Source of the DNA: Gammaproteobacteria bacterium | Lineage (GTDB): Bacteria; Pseudomonadota; Gammaproteobacteria; UBA4575 | Assembly: GCA_027297825.1 (NCBI GenBank) | Contig: JAPUHH010000166.1 | Location: 1 to 12,639 of the forward strand | Length of the DNA stretch: 12,639 nt | Direction: 5' to 3' | Shown here: positions 1 through 6,902 of the stretch, one piece after another | How positions within the stretch are numbered: the first letter of the stretch is position 1 | How the letters are laid out: each line of letters starts with the position of its first letter | Program-made: the position numbers and the translations under genes | Notes under the pieces: generated by a model | The model's input: the letters and a program-made list of their open reading frames with translations, nothing else | The model's database searches: none | Told to the model about the DNA's origin: nothing

Positions 1-236
1 AATTGATCTCCAGTGCCTATCAAAACGATTTCCGGTTGCGCCTTAAATATTGCGGCAAGATTATTTTCATTTAGTTGATCCACATGGGTAACCTTCCAGG
101 GAATCATGAGCTTATCTGAACTGACTACTAGACTTTGAGAGTAAGCTTTATTATTAATCATCACGCAACCTGGTTGAAAACCTGTGATCATGAAGCTGGC
201 TTCTGTAAAATCTTGAGTTAAGCTCATCTGGTTCAT
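1..236 (-). CDS. Mth938-like domain protein (NDUFAF3/DUF498 family), 3' part outside the window
   Basis: The first 78 codons of a minus-strand gene run off the left edge. The translation begins MNQMSLTQDFTEASFMITGF and reaches the family hallmark IVLIGTGDQ just before the edge. This Ile/Leu-Gly-Thr-Gly-x-Gln pattern, with the preceding hydrophobic strand, is typical of the small (about 120-130 residue) Mth938-like proteins. Their mitochondrial homologue NDUFAF3 is a complex I assembly factor; the bacterial role is not established. The start is ATG at 236, with a second in-frame ATG at 227. Neither has a clear Shine-Dalgarno sequence. The gene diverges from alaC across an 82-bp gap. Family assignment is fairly sure; the exact start is not. 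Confidence 0.8.
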   Translation of the reverse strand, partial: MNQMSLTQDFTEASFMITGFQPGCVMINNKAYSQSLVVSSDKLMIPWKVTHVDQLNENNLAAIFKAQPEIVLIGTGDQ

Positions 237-259
237 TGGGCGTATAAGTGTAAATTGGT

Positions 260-288
260 TAGGCAGTTAATATTGAATCGCGTATTAT
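260..288 (+). promoter_or_regulatory. Candidate sigma70 promoter of the alaC-hom-thrC operon
   Basis: TAGGCA (260-265, 4/6 to consensus) is followed after 17 bp by TATTAT (283-288, 5/6). Transcription would begin near 295, leaving a leader of about 25 nt. That is too short for a threonine-type attenuator with a leader peptide, and none is seen. An overlapping TATACT at 286-291 is an alternative -10. This is a consensus match only. Confidence 0.35.
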
Positions 289-318
289 ACTTTGCGCTTG
301 TCAGGATAGAATAACTTA

Positions 319-1494
319 ATGGAAGATTTTGCAAGAATTTCACGGCTCCCGCCCTACGTATTTAATATCGTAAACGAACTTAAAGCCAATGCGCGAGCAA
401 AGGGCGAGGATATTGTTGATTTTGGCATGGGTAATCCAGATCGACCTCCACCTAGGCATGTTGTGGAAAAGCTAGCCGAGGCAGCATTGCGTGATGATAC
501 CCATCGTTATTCACTTTCGTGTGGCATCCCTCGATTACGACAAGCAGTGGCTAACTGGTATAAGCGAAAATTTGAGGTTGAAATCGATCCAGAAACTGAA
601 GCCATTGTTACTATTGGGTCTAAAGAAGGGCTTGCTCATTTAACTCTAGCTACACTAGGACCTGGCGATGCGGTATTAGTGCCCAATCCTGCCTACCCCA
701 TTCATCCATATGGATGTGTTATTGCAGGCGCTGATATTATCTATGTGCCCCTCACAGATGATTCTGATTTTTTCACAGAATTGGAGAAAGCGATTCAAGA
801 TTCCTGGCCGAAGCCAAAAATGTTGATTGTAAACTTTCCCTGTAACCCCACCACGCAATGTGTGGATCTAGCATTTTTAGCGCGACTGGTAGAAATCTGT
901 AAAGAACATAGCATGTGGCTCGTGCATGATATTGCCTATGGTGAAATCATCTTTGATGGGTATATCGCACCTTCGATTCTACAAGTACCTGGCGCTAAGG
1001 AAATTGCGGTTGAATTTTACTCCTTGTCAAAGACCTATAATATGCCGGGTTGGCGAGTAGGTTTTATGTGTGGCAATTCTGAATTAGTGGCGGCACTGTC
1101 ACGTATAAAATCATACTTAGATTATGGTATGTTCACGCCGATTCAAGTGGCAGCGATTGCAGCGCTCGAGGGACCGCAAGATATAATTGATGAAGTACGT
1201 GCGACGTATAAGAGTCGCCGGGATGTTTTGTGTGATGGATTAAATAGTGCAGGGTGGCAAGTAGAAAAGCCACTTGCCACAATGTTCGTATGGGCGAAAA
1301 TACCGGAGCCTTATCGTGACTTAGGTTCTTTAGATTTCTCGAAAAAAATTATAGAAGAGGCGCATGTAGCGGTCTCACCTGGAGTTGGGTTTGGTAAGTA
1401 CGGAGATACGCATGTGCGATTTAGTTTGATCGAAAACGAACATCGAACTCGACAAGCCGTTAGAAGTATTAAGAGAATGTTGAAAAACGCATGA
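319..1494 (+). CDS. alaC: Alanine transaminase AlaC (PLP-dependent class I/II aminotransferase)
   Basis: This 391-residue protein is a fold-type I aminotransferase that makes alanine from pyruvate and glutamate in the cytoplasm. The N-terminus (RLPPYVFNIVNELKA, then DFGMGNPD) is characteristic of the AlaC/YfdZ group rather than AspC. The PLP lysine is K238 in SLSKTYNMPGWRVGF. Other PLP-site signatures are VNFPCNPTT (about 172-180), HDIAYGEI (about 204-211) and the C-terminal arginine in VRFSLIEN, expected to bind the substrate carboxylate. Length matches the family (about 390-410). The ATG at 319 is kept because conserved sequence begins immediately; an AGGA lies 13 nt upstream, which is distant. 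It is followed 25 bp later by hom, so co-transcription with hom and thrC is likely. Confidence 0.93.
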   Translation: MEDFARISRLPPYVFNIVNELKANARAKGEDIVDFGMGNPDRPPPRHVVEKLAEAALRDDTHRYSLSCGIPRLRQAVANWYKRKFEVEIDPETEAIVTIGSKEGLAHLTLATLGPGDAVLVPNPAYPIHPYGCVIAGADIIYVPLTDDSDFFTELEKAIQDSWPKPKMLIVNFPCNPTTQCVDLAFLARLVEICKEHSMWLVHDIAYGEIIFDGYIAPSILQVPGAKEIAVEFYSLSKTYNMPGWRVGFMCGNSELVAALSRIKSYLDYGMFTPIQVAAIAALEGPQDIIDEVRATYKSRRDVLCDGLNSAGWQVEKPLATMFVWAKIPEPYRDLGSLDFSKKIIEEAHVAVSPGVGFGKYGDTHVRFSLIENEHRTRQAVRSIKRMLKNA

Positions 1495-1519
1495 ATCATA
1501 ATTACATAAGAGTTAAACA

Positions 1520-2833
1520 GTGTTAGAAGCCGTAAAAGTTGGTATGTTAGGTTTAGGAACCGTGGGGAGTGGTACGGTTAATATATTGTCTCGTAATGCC
1601 GATGAGATTGCGCGTCGTGCAGGGCGTGGTATTAAAATTTCTATCGCAAGTGTTCGCGATATTAAAAAGCAACGTGCTTGTGATACTTCTGGTTTCACAT
1701 TGACCGTAGATCACAATAAAGTTATAGCGGATCCTAATGTTAAAATTGTTTTAGAACTTATTGGTGGCACTGGTATAGCGCGCGAGCTTGTGCTAAAGGC
1801 GATAGACAATGGTAAGCATATCATCACGGCAAACAAAGCTCTTATAGCATTACACGGCAATGAGATATTTCAACGTGCGCAAGAAAAAGGCGTGACGGTT
1901 GCTTTTGAATCAGCTGTGGCGGGCGGCATTCCAATTATTAAAGCGATTCGTGAGGGTTTGGCGGGGAACTCTATTCAATGGCTTGCAGGAATTATCAATG
2001 GCACCTGTAATTTCATACTGACAGAAATGCGCGACAAAGGAAGAGACTTTGATGATGTATTGAAAGAAGCACAACAGCTTGGTTATGCAGAAGCAGATCC
2101 AACTTTTGATATTGAAGGAATAGACGCAGCCCATAAGTTGACTATTTTAGCTTCTATTGCATTTGGTGTGCCGTTGCAATTTGAGAAAATCTATACAGAA
2201 GGAATTACTGAAATTACTAGTGCAGATGTTGCCTATGCGTCAGAACTTGGTTACCGCATTAAAAGTTTAGGTATCGCTAAGCGCACCGCGAATGGGTTGG
2301 AACTCAGAGTACATCCAACTTTAATTCCTCATCGGCGTTTGATTGCGAATGTTGATGGAGTGATGAATGCTGTTTTAGTTAAAGCTGATGCTTTAGGTCC
2401 TAGCTTGTATTACGGTGCGGGGGCCGGCGCAGAACCAACCGGTTCTGCAGTTGTAGCTGATCTTGTTGATGTGGTTCGGGCCTTAACTTCAGATCCAGAG
2501 AATCGTGTACCGCATTTGGCATTTCAACCCGATGCATTGTCCAATATTCCGATATTATCGATGGATGACGTATCTACGGTTTATTATTTGCGTATCCATG
2601 TGCAAGACCGGTCAGGAGTATTAGCGGATGTCACAAACATCTTTGCAAATCACAATATTAGTATTGAGGCCATTATTCAAAAAGAGCCACAAACAAACAT
2701 CGCTAGCGTTCCGATCATTATTCTCACACACGAAGTTGTTGAGCAAAATATGAATAAAGCCATCGCGGAAATAGAAAAACTGGAAGCGGTTACCAATAAA
2801 ATTATGCGTATACGTCTAGAGACACTTACATAA
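1520..2833 (+). CDS. hom: Homoserine dehydrogenase, monofunctional, with C-terminal ACT domain
   Basis: This 437-residue enzyme reduces aspartate semialdehyde to homoserine with NAD(P)H, the branch point towards threonine and methionine. The N-terminal Rossmann domain shows GLGTVGSGTV (about residues 11-20). TANKAL places K106, and the conserved DIEGIDAAHK segment ends at K206; these are the positions expected for the two catalytic lysines of the family. The NGTCNF motif is at 160-165. Residues from about 355 form an ACT domain (YYLRIHVQDRSGVLADV), the usual site of threonine feedback inhibition. There is no aspartokinase domain, so this is the monofunctional type. The start is GTG at 1520 with a weak AAGAG about 7 nt upstream; the NAD-binding fold begins at once, so no upstream start is needed. 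It is the middle gene of the alaC-hom-thrC operon, 10 bp from thrC. Confidence 0.96.
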   Translation: MLEAVKVGMLGLGTVGSGTVNILSRNADEIARRAGRGIKISIASVRDIKKQRACDTSGFTLTVDHNKVIADPNVKIVLELIGGTGIARELVLKAIDNGKHIITANKALIALHGNEIFQRAQEKGVTVAFESAVAGGIPIIKAIREGLAGNSIQWLAGIINGTCNFILTEMRDKGRDFDDVLKEAQQLGYAEADPTFDIEGIDAAHKLTILASIAFGVPLQFEKIYTEGITEITSADVAYASELGYRIKSLGIAKRTANGLELRVHPTLIPHRRLIANVDGVMNAVLVKADALGPSLYYGAGAGAEPTGSAVVADLVDVVRALTSDPENRVPHLAFQPDALSNIPILSMDDVSTVYYLRIHVQDRSGVLADVTNIFANHNISIEAIIQKEPQTNIASVPIIILTHEVVEQNMNKAIAEIEKLEAVTNKIMRIRLETLT

Positions 2834-2843
2834 ATATAAGAGC

Positions 2844-3983
2844 ATGAATAAAAAACATTACACCGGTCTTATTGATCGTTATCGTTCTATTTTGCCTATA
2901 GCGGAAAATTGCAAAGTTATCAGCCTTTGTGAAGGGGATACACCCTTAGTCCAAGCTAATAATTTAGAGCAAGTAAATCAACGAGACATTAAACTTTATC
3001 TAAAATTCGAAGGGCTGAATCCTACCGGTTCATTTAAAGATCGTGGCATGACGGTTGCAGTTACTCAGGCGGTGTCAGAAGGAAGTCGTGCAATTATCTG
3101 TGCTTCTACCGGTAATACATCAGCATCTGCTGCAGCCTATGCTGCAAGAGCCGGTATTAAAGCATTTGTGTTGATCCCAGATGGGAAGATTGCTATGGGT
3201 AAACTTGCACAAGCGATGATGCATGGAGCAACGATCATACAAATTTGTGGTAATTTCGATGATGGGATGCGTTTAGTGAAAGAAGTTGCAGAAGAAGCGC
3301 CTGTAAGCATCGTTAATTCGATTAATCCATATCGTTTACAGGGACAAAAAACTGCAGCATATGAAATTGTAGAAGCATTAGGGCGTGCACCAGATTTTCA
3401 TTGTATACCGGTAGGTAATGCGGGCAATATATCTGCACATTGGACGGGTTATTCAGAACTTGCCGCTAGCGATGGGCATAATGTTACAGAAGCGTGTGGC
3501 TTCTGTAATGGAGAGTGCCAATTCATTAGTACACCAATAGCCACCACAAAACCTAAGATGCTTGGCTATCAAGCAGCGGGAGCGGCTCCTTTTATGCACG
3601 GTAAGGCGATCGATAATCCTGAAACCGTAGCCACCGCAATACGCATTGGTCATCCACAAAGTTGGGATTATGCACAAGCAGCTGTAAAAGAATCTACGGG
3701 CTGGTTTAACTCTTTCTCGGACGAACAGATCCTTGCGACACAAAAGTTGTTGTCCGCTAAGGAGGGTATATTTTGTGAACCTGCTTCTGCAACTTCTGTA
3801 ACAGGAGCATTGCATGATATTGAAAAAGGTAATATTCCAAATGGTAGTATCGTGGTGTGCACTCTGACAGGGCATGGATTGAAAGATCCAGATATTGCCA
3901 TTAAGCAGAGCAACACTGAATTGATCAATATCGACGACGCACAACTAGATTCTGTAAAACGAGCTATTTTAGATAACTTATAA
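2844..3983 (+). CDS. thrC: Threonine synthase (short form) with an unusual ~21-residue insertion
   Basis: This PLP enzyme of fold type II converts O-phosphohomoserine to threonine, the last step after Hom. PLP lysine K65 lies in NPTGSFKDRGM. The phosphate-binding segment ASTGNTSASAA and the glycine-rich PVGNAGNIS loop are intact, as is the C-terminal CTLTGHGLKDPD. It is 379 residues long, against about 350-360 for short-form enzymes. The excess is in residues about 204-238, between a conserved GY-S/T-E segment and PKMLGYQAAGAAP. That segment carries C218, C221 and C225 and is encoded by palindromic DNA. The reading frame is unbroken and all other motifs are present, so the enzyme is probably active. 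The ATG at 2844 fits the usual N-terminus (YTGLIDRYR), although the AAGAG upstream is only 1 nt away. Confidence 0.96.
   Translation: MNKKHYTGLIDRYRSILPIAENCKVISLCEGDTPLVQANNLEQVNQRDIKLYLKFEGLNPTGSFKDRGMTVAVTQAVSEGSRAIICASTGNTSASAAAYAARAGIKAFVLIPDGKIAMGKLAQAMMHGATIIQICGNFDDGMRLVKEVAEEAPVSIVNSINPYRLQGQKTAAYEIVEALGRAPDFHCIPVGNAGNISAHWTGYSELAASDGHNVTEACGFCNGECQFISTPIATTKPKMLGYQAAGAAPFMHGKAIDNPETVATAIRIGHPQSWDYAQAAVKESTGWFNSFSDEQILATQKLLSAKEGIFCEPASATSVTGALHDIEKGNIPNGSIVVCTLTGHGLKDPDIAIKQSNTELINIDDAQLDSVKRAILDNL
3475..3519. repeat. Imperfect palindrome inside thrC; core is a perfect 10-bp inverted repeat
   Basis: TTACAGAAGC (3484-3493) and GCTTCTGTAA (3499-3508) are exact reverse complements around a 5-nt loop. 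Beyond a 5/7-nt internal loop, GGCA (3475-3478) pairs with TGCC (3516-3519). A rough chance estimate for a perfect 10-bp stem with a short loop anywhere in a window this size is below 0.1. The palindrome also falls within the part of ThrC that is extra relative to the family. It could be a small in-frame palindromic element. No second full copy was seen in this window. Confidence 0.7.
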
Positions 3984-4054
3984 TTTACAATTATTTGTTT
4001 GCATGTTGATGCGCTGTGTAAGATGATTACAGGCTAATTCTATAAATGAGCTTA

Positions 4055-4072
4055 ACTTGCTTATTAGCAAGT
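4055..4072 (+). terminator. Weak terminator-like hairpin after thrC
   Basis: ACTTGC (4055-4060) and GCAAGT (4067-4072) form a perfect 6-bp stem around a TTATTA loop, 72 nt after the thrC stop. The following bases (CTATTTCC) are only modestly T-rich, so termination would be inefficient. It is the best candidate for ending the alaC-hom-thrC transcript in the 192-bp gap before the next gene. Confidence 0.3.
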
Positions 4073-4114
4073 CTATTTCCCCGATAATTGGCTAATATTT
4101 GGTAATATTTATAG

Positions 4115-4142
4115 TTGCATAAGTGATCTAGATGCATAAAAT
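4115..4142 (+). promoter_or_regulatory. Candidate sigma70 promoter of the tfpZ-like gene, with upstream AT-rich direct repeats
   Basis: TTGCAT (4115-4120) and TAAAAT (4137-4142) are separated by 16 bp, and each is close to consensus. Immediately upstream, TAATATTT occurs twice one helical turn apart (4093-4100 and 4103-4110). This could be an UP element or a tandem regulator site. Transcription would start near 4149, giving a leader of under 30 nt. The evidence is consensus matching and position only. Confidence 0.45.
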
Positions 4143-4175
4143 TATTTCTACTATTTTTTGTATCATTAACCTTCT

Positions 4176-4940
4176 ATGTTTCTTTCTGCGGATAAAATCA
4201 AAGCCTTTTCAATTTCTCTAGCGATCAGTGCCACAATTGTAGGCATTGTGTTTGTGCTTATTTTCTTTTTCTGGTATCCCAAACCATTTTTCGAAGCGAA
4301 TGGAGCTTGGACCGTTCTACGCATACTGATCGGTGTTGACCTGATCATGGGCCCCTTACTGACACTCATTCTATATAAGAAAGGTAAAAAAGGCTTGGTC
4401 CTTGATTTGTGTCTTATCGCTGCGATTCAATTAACGGCCTTGACCTATGGAACGTCAGTAATTTATGGCGCGCGTCCATACTACCTTGTATTTGTAGTAG
4501 ATCGTTTTGAAATTATCGGGGAAAAAGAAATCGATGCGAGTAAAATTATACATCCTATGCTAAGGGTTAAACCTAATAAAGGTCCAATCATGGTATTCAC
4601 TGATATACCTCAAGACGCAGAAGAAGCTCAGAAAATTATGTTTGAAACGGTTATGGACGGTGCGCCAGACATTGAAAGAAGGCCAGAGCTCTACCAACTG
4701 TATTTGCCGAATGTGAGTAAAGTATTAAATAAAGCAAAAAACATATCTGAACTTATTGAGATGGATGAAAATAATAAGAGGGAAGTAGATAAGTTCTTAG
4801 CATCTTATCCAAACAAAATAGATGACTTGCTATTTATACCTTTGGTGGGCAGAAATCATTCTTTGGCGTTAGTTATAGATAAAATGACTGGAATACCAAT
4901 CGATGGAATTTCGGTTGACCCATGGGCAAGGAAAAATTAA
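4176..4940 (+). CDS. TfpX/TfpZ-family type IV pilin accessory protein
   Basis: This 254-residue membrane protein has three predicted membrane segments near the N-terminus (about 9-33, 43-64 and 70-88), followed by a soluble region of about 165 residues. The family signature is clear: KAFSISLAISATIVG, FWYPKPFF, then RILIGVDLIMGPLLTLILY and KKGKKGLVLDL with AAIQLTALTYG. TfpX/TfpZ proteins are inner-membrane accessories encoded beside particular type IV major pilins, where they affect pilin stability or assembly. No pilin gene is next to it here, so its partner is unknown. The start at 4176 is the first ATG after an in-frame TAA at 4167, and it lacks an evident Shine-Dalgarno sequence. The gene probably has its own promoter. 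Its stop codon abuts the convergent aat stop. Confidence 0.85.
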   Translation: MFLSADKIKAFSISLAISATIVGIVFVLIFFFWYPKPFFEANGAWTVLRILIGVDLIMGPLLTLILYKKGKKGLVLDLCLIAAIQLTALTYGTSVIYGARPYYLVFVVDRFEIIGEKEIDASKIIHPMLRVKPNKGPIMVFTDIPQDAEEAQKIMFETVMDGAPDIERRPELYQLYLPNVSKVLNKAKNISELIEMDENNKREVDKFLASYPNKIDDLLFIPLVGRNHSLALVIDKMTGIPIDGISVDPWARKN

Positions 4941-5669
4941 TTACGCTTTCCAATTTACGATATCTATTTCTTCATTTAACTCCCAATTAAAATTTTGTAA
5001 CTTTTGGTAAGCTAACGGCGTCATCGTATTTATATAATTATTTCTCGAAATCGTTTCAGCACCTAAACTTTCTAAATGAGAAGAGGGGAGTTGGCAATCT
5101 AGCAATGGCAAGCCCCAATGATGTAAATGGGTTGCTAAGTAGACTAATGCAACTTTAGAAGCATTGGTTTGAAAACTAAACATGGACTCACCATAAAACA
5201 TTCTCCCAATTAAGACACCATAGATGCCTCCGATTAAACATTCTTGAGGGTCCCATAGTTCAACGGAATGTGCATAGCCTTGCCGGTGTAAAGCTGTATA
5301 CGCTTCTGCCATTTCGCTGGTAATCCATGTGCCGCGCGCATAACTTCTTGGTGCAGCACATGACAAGACCGTTTTTCTGAAGTCACCGTCAAAGGTAATG
5401 GTCCAGCTATGTTTGCGTAATGTTTTTCTGAGGCTTGTAGATATTCTAAATTTCTCTGTGAACAAAATGCCTCTAGGGTTGGGTGACCACCATAATATGG
5501 GTTGGCCAGCTTCATACCAGGGAAAGATTCCATGACGATAAGCGTTTAATAGACGTGTCACACTCAAGTCGCCACCGGCTGCGAGGAGGCCCTCTGGGGC
5601 TTGTAGTGCATTTTCTACATCGGGGAATACTGCACTATTATCAGATGGATCTAGCCAGGTAATGTCCAC
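4941..5669 (-). CDS. aat: Leucyl/phenylalanyl-tRNA--protein transferase
   Basis: Aat moves Leu or Phe from aminoacyl-tRNA to the N-terminal Arg or Lys of proteins, making them N-end-rule substrates for ClpAPS. The 242-residue sequence is slightly longer than the usual 230 or so. It shows the family landmarks in order: GIFPWYEAGQPILWWSPNPR (about 49-68), TWITSEMAEAY, GGIYGVLIGRMFYGESMFS and LLDCQLPSSHLESLGA. The start is GTG at 5669; no nearby in-frame ATG fits and no Shine-Dalgarno sequence is visible, so translation may depend on the upstream acyltransferase gene 24 bp away. It is the last gene of the trxB - acyltransferase - aat operon. In relatives it is often followed by the arginyltransferase gene (ate/bpt), which is absent from this position. 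Confidence 0.96.
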   Translation of the reverse strand: MDITWLDPSDNSAVFPDVENALQAPEGLLAAGGDLSVTRLLNAYRHGIFPWYEAGQPILWWSPNPRGILFTEKFRISTSLRKTLRKHSWTITFDGDFRKTVLSCAAPRSYARGTWITSEMAEAYTALHRQGYAHSVELWDPQECLIGGIYGVLIGRMFYGESMFSFQTNASKVALVYLATHLHHWGLPLLDCQLPSSHLESLGAETISRNNYINTMTPLAYQKLQNFNWELNEEIDIVNWKA

Positions 5670-5693
5670 GTTTTATTTCGATGTGTTGAGATA

Positions 5694-6881
5694 TTAATTT
5701 AAGCGATAGGGTGAGAGTTTCATTAATTCATCACACTCTTGGTGCATAAACTTTTCTTCTCGCCGACAAAAGTCTTTAATTGAAGGTTCTAAACGAGAAT
5801 CTGCAATCCAGTGTGCAGACCATGTTTTGGTGGGCAGAAATCCACGGCTAATCTTGTGTTCGCCTTGCGCGCCAGGTTCAAATGTTGTGAGTTTATTTTT
5901 AATGGCATATTCAATGCCTTGGTAATAGCAAGCTTCGAAATGCAAGCTATTGAAATCATTTAAACAGCCCCAAAACCTTCCATATAACGTATGTGAACTG
6001 CGAAAGTTTATTGCACACGCGACTAACTGCTGTTCACTGAAGGCAAGTACTAAGAGTATTTGTGAGCCCATAGTAGTTCCAACTGCTTTAAAAAAATCTA
6101 AGCTAAGCGTCGGGAAGCCGCTTTTGCGATAGAATGTGCTTGCATAGAAGGCATGAACTTGTTCCCATAGCCTTTCATCCAGCTCGTTCCCATGTAACTG
6201 TTTAATTTCTATATTTTGCTCAATCACATACCTTCGTTCACGTTTAATTTTTTTTCTTTTCCGTGAGATAAAACTCTCTAGAAAGTGATCAAATGATTCG
6301 TAATTTTGATTATGCCAATGATATTGACAACCTAGGCGCAGCATTAAGTTTTGTTGTTTGAAATATTTGCATTCATCTGCTTGATTAAATAACCAATGCA
6401 GTCCAGACACTTTTATGCGCTTTGCCTCTTCGATACTGGCATGGAGCATATCAAGTGCAATACTATTTTTAAGTTCAGAGCTTAGATTCGGAGAAATCAG
6501 TAAGCGTCTGCCGGTGGCGGGTGTGTAGGGAATCGATGAAATTAATTTTGGATAATAGCTAAGTCCTGCTTGTTCATAGGCAGAGGCCCAAGACCAATCA
6601 AATACAAACTCACCATAAGAATTAGTTTTGATATAAAGTGGAGTGGCCGCAACAAGTATGCCGGCGCTATCGCGCGCAGTGAGATGGTGTGGATACCAGC
6701 CAAATTTTTCACCTAAGCAATCGTTACGTTCTAAAGCGTCTAAAAACTCATAACGTAGAAATGGATTGTCATCGGTCAATAATGCATTCCACTCCGCGCG
6801 CTTAATCTCTATAAGCGAGTTTATAAAACTAAAGTTATAATTAAGGTCAACTTTGCTTTGAAGATGGCTCTTAGTGGTCAA
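5694..6881 (-). CDS. FemAB-like / COG3146-type predicted N-acyltransferase (GNAT fold)
   Basis: This 395-residue cytoplasmic protein belongs to the FemAB_like family (formerly DUF482), predicted N-acyltransferases often annotated as peptidogalycan-related. No substrate is established. Typical segments are EWNALLTDDNPFLRYEFLDAL (about 29-49), a basic SRKRKKIKRERR stretch, HAFYASTFYRKSGFPTLS, LYGRFWGC and the C-terminal signature FEPGAQGEHKISRGFLPT. The likely start is TTG at 6881; there is no ATG upstream in frame before the trxB stop, and the conserved region begins about 25 residues in. It lies 21 bp after trxB and 24 bp before aat, an arrangement seen in many gammaproteobacteria and supporting one transcript. 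Length agrees with the family (about 370-400). The family call is firm; the biochemical role is not. Confidence 0.88.
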   Translation of the reverse strand: MTTKSHLQSKVDLNYNFSFINSLIEIKRAEWNALLTDDNPFLRYEFLDALERNDCLGEKFGWYPHHLTARDSAGILVAATPLYIKTNSYGEFVFDWSWASAYEQAGLSYYPKLISSIPYTPATGRRLLISPNLSSELKNSIALDMLHASIEEAKRIKVSGLHWLFNQADECKYFKQQNLMLRLGCQYHWHNQNYESFDHFLESFISRKRKKIKRERRYVIEQNIEIKQLHGNELDERLWEQVHAFYASTFYRKSGFPTLSLDFFKAVGTTMGSQILLVLAFSEQQLVACAINFRSSHTLYGRFWGCLNDFNSLHFEACYYQGIEYAIKNKLTTFEPGAQGEHKISRGFLPTKTWSAHWIADSRLEPSIKDFCRREEKFMHQECDELMKLSPYRLN

Positions 6882-6902
6882 CGGGGTTGCACGTTGTAAA
6901 AG

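Noticed and set aside
198..208. 11-mer GGCTTCTGTAA shared with the thrC palindrome (3498-3508)
   Set aside because: Many 11-mers recur by chance on two strands of a window this size, and the flanks do not match, so it is not evidence of a second element copy.
237..318. Threonine-operon attenuator or leader peptide before alaC-hom-thrC
   Set aside because: The gap is only 82 bp and shows no Thr/Ile-rich leader frame and no terminator hairpin.
3453..3944. 163-codon minus-strand open frame opposite thrC
   Set aside because: It lies wholly inside thrC, has no family features and reads as the antisense shadow of a conserved gene.
5234..5533. 99-codon minus-strand frame inside aat
   Set aside because: Out-of-frame shadow on the same strand as aat; the aat frame carries all the conserved motifs.
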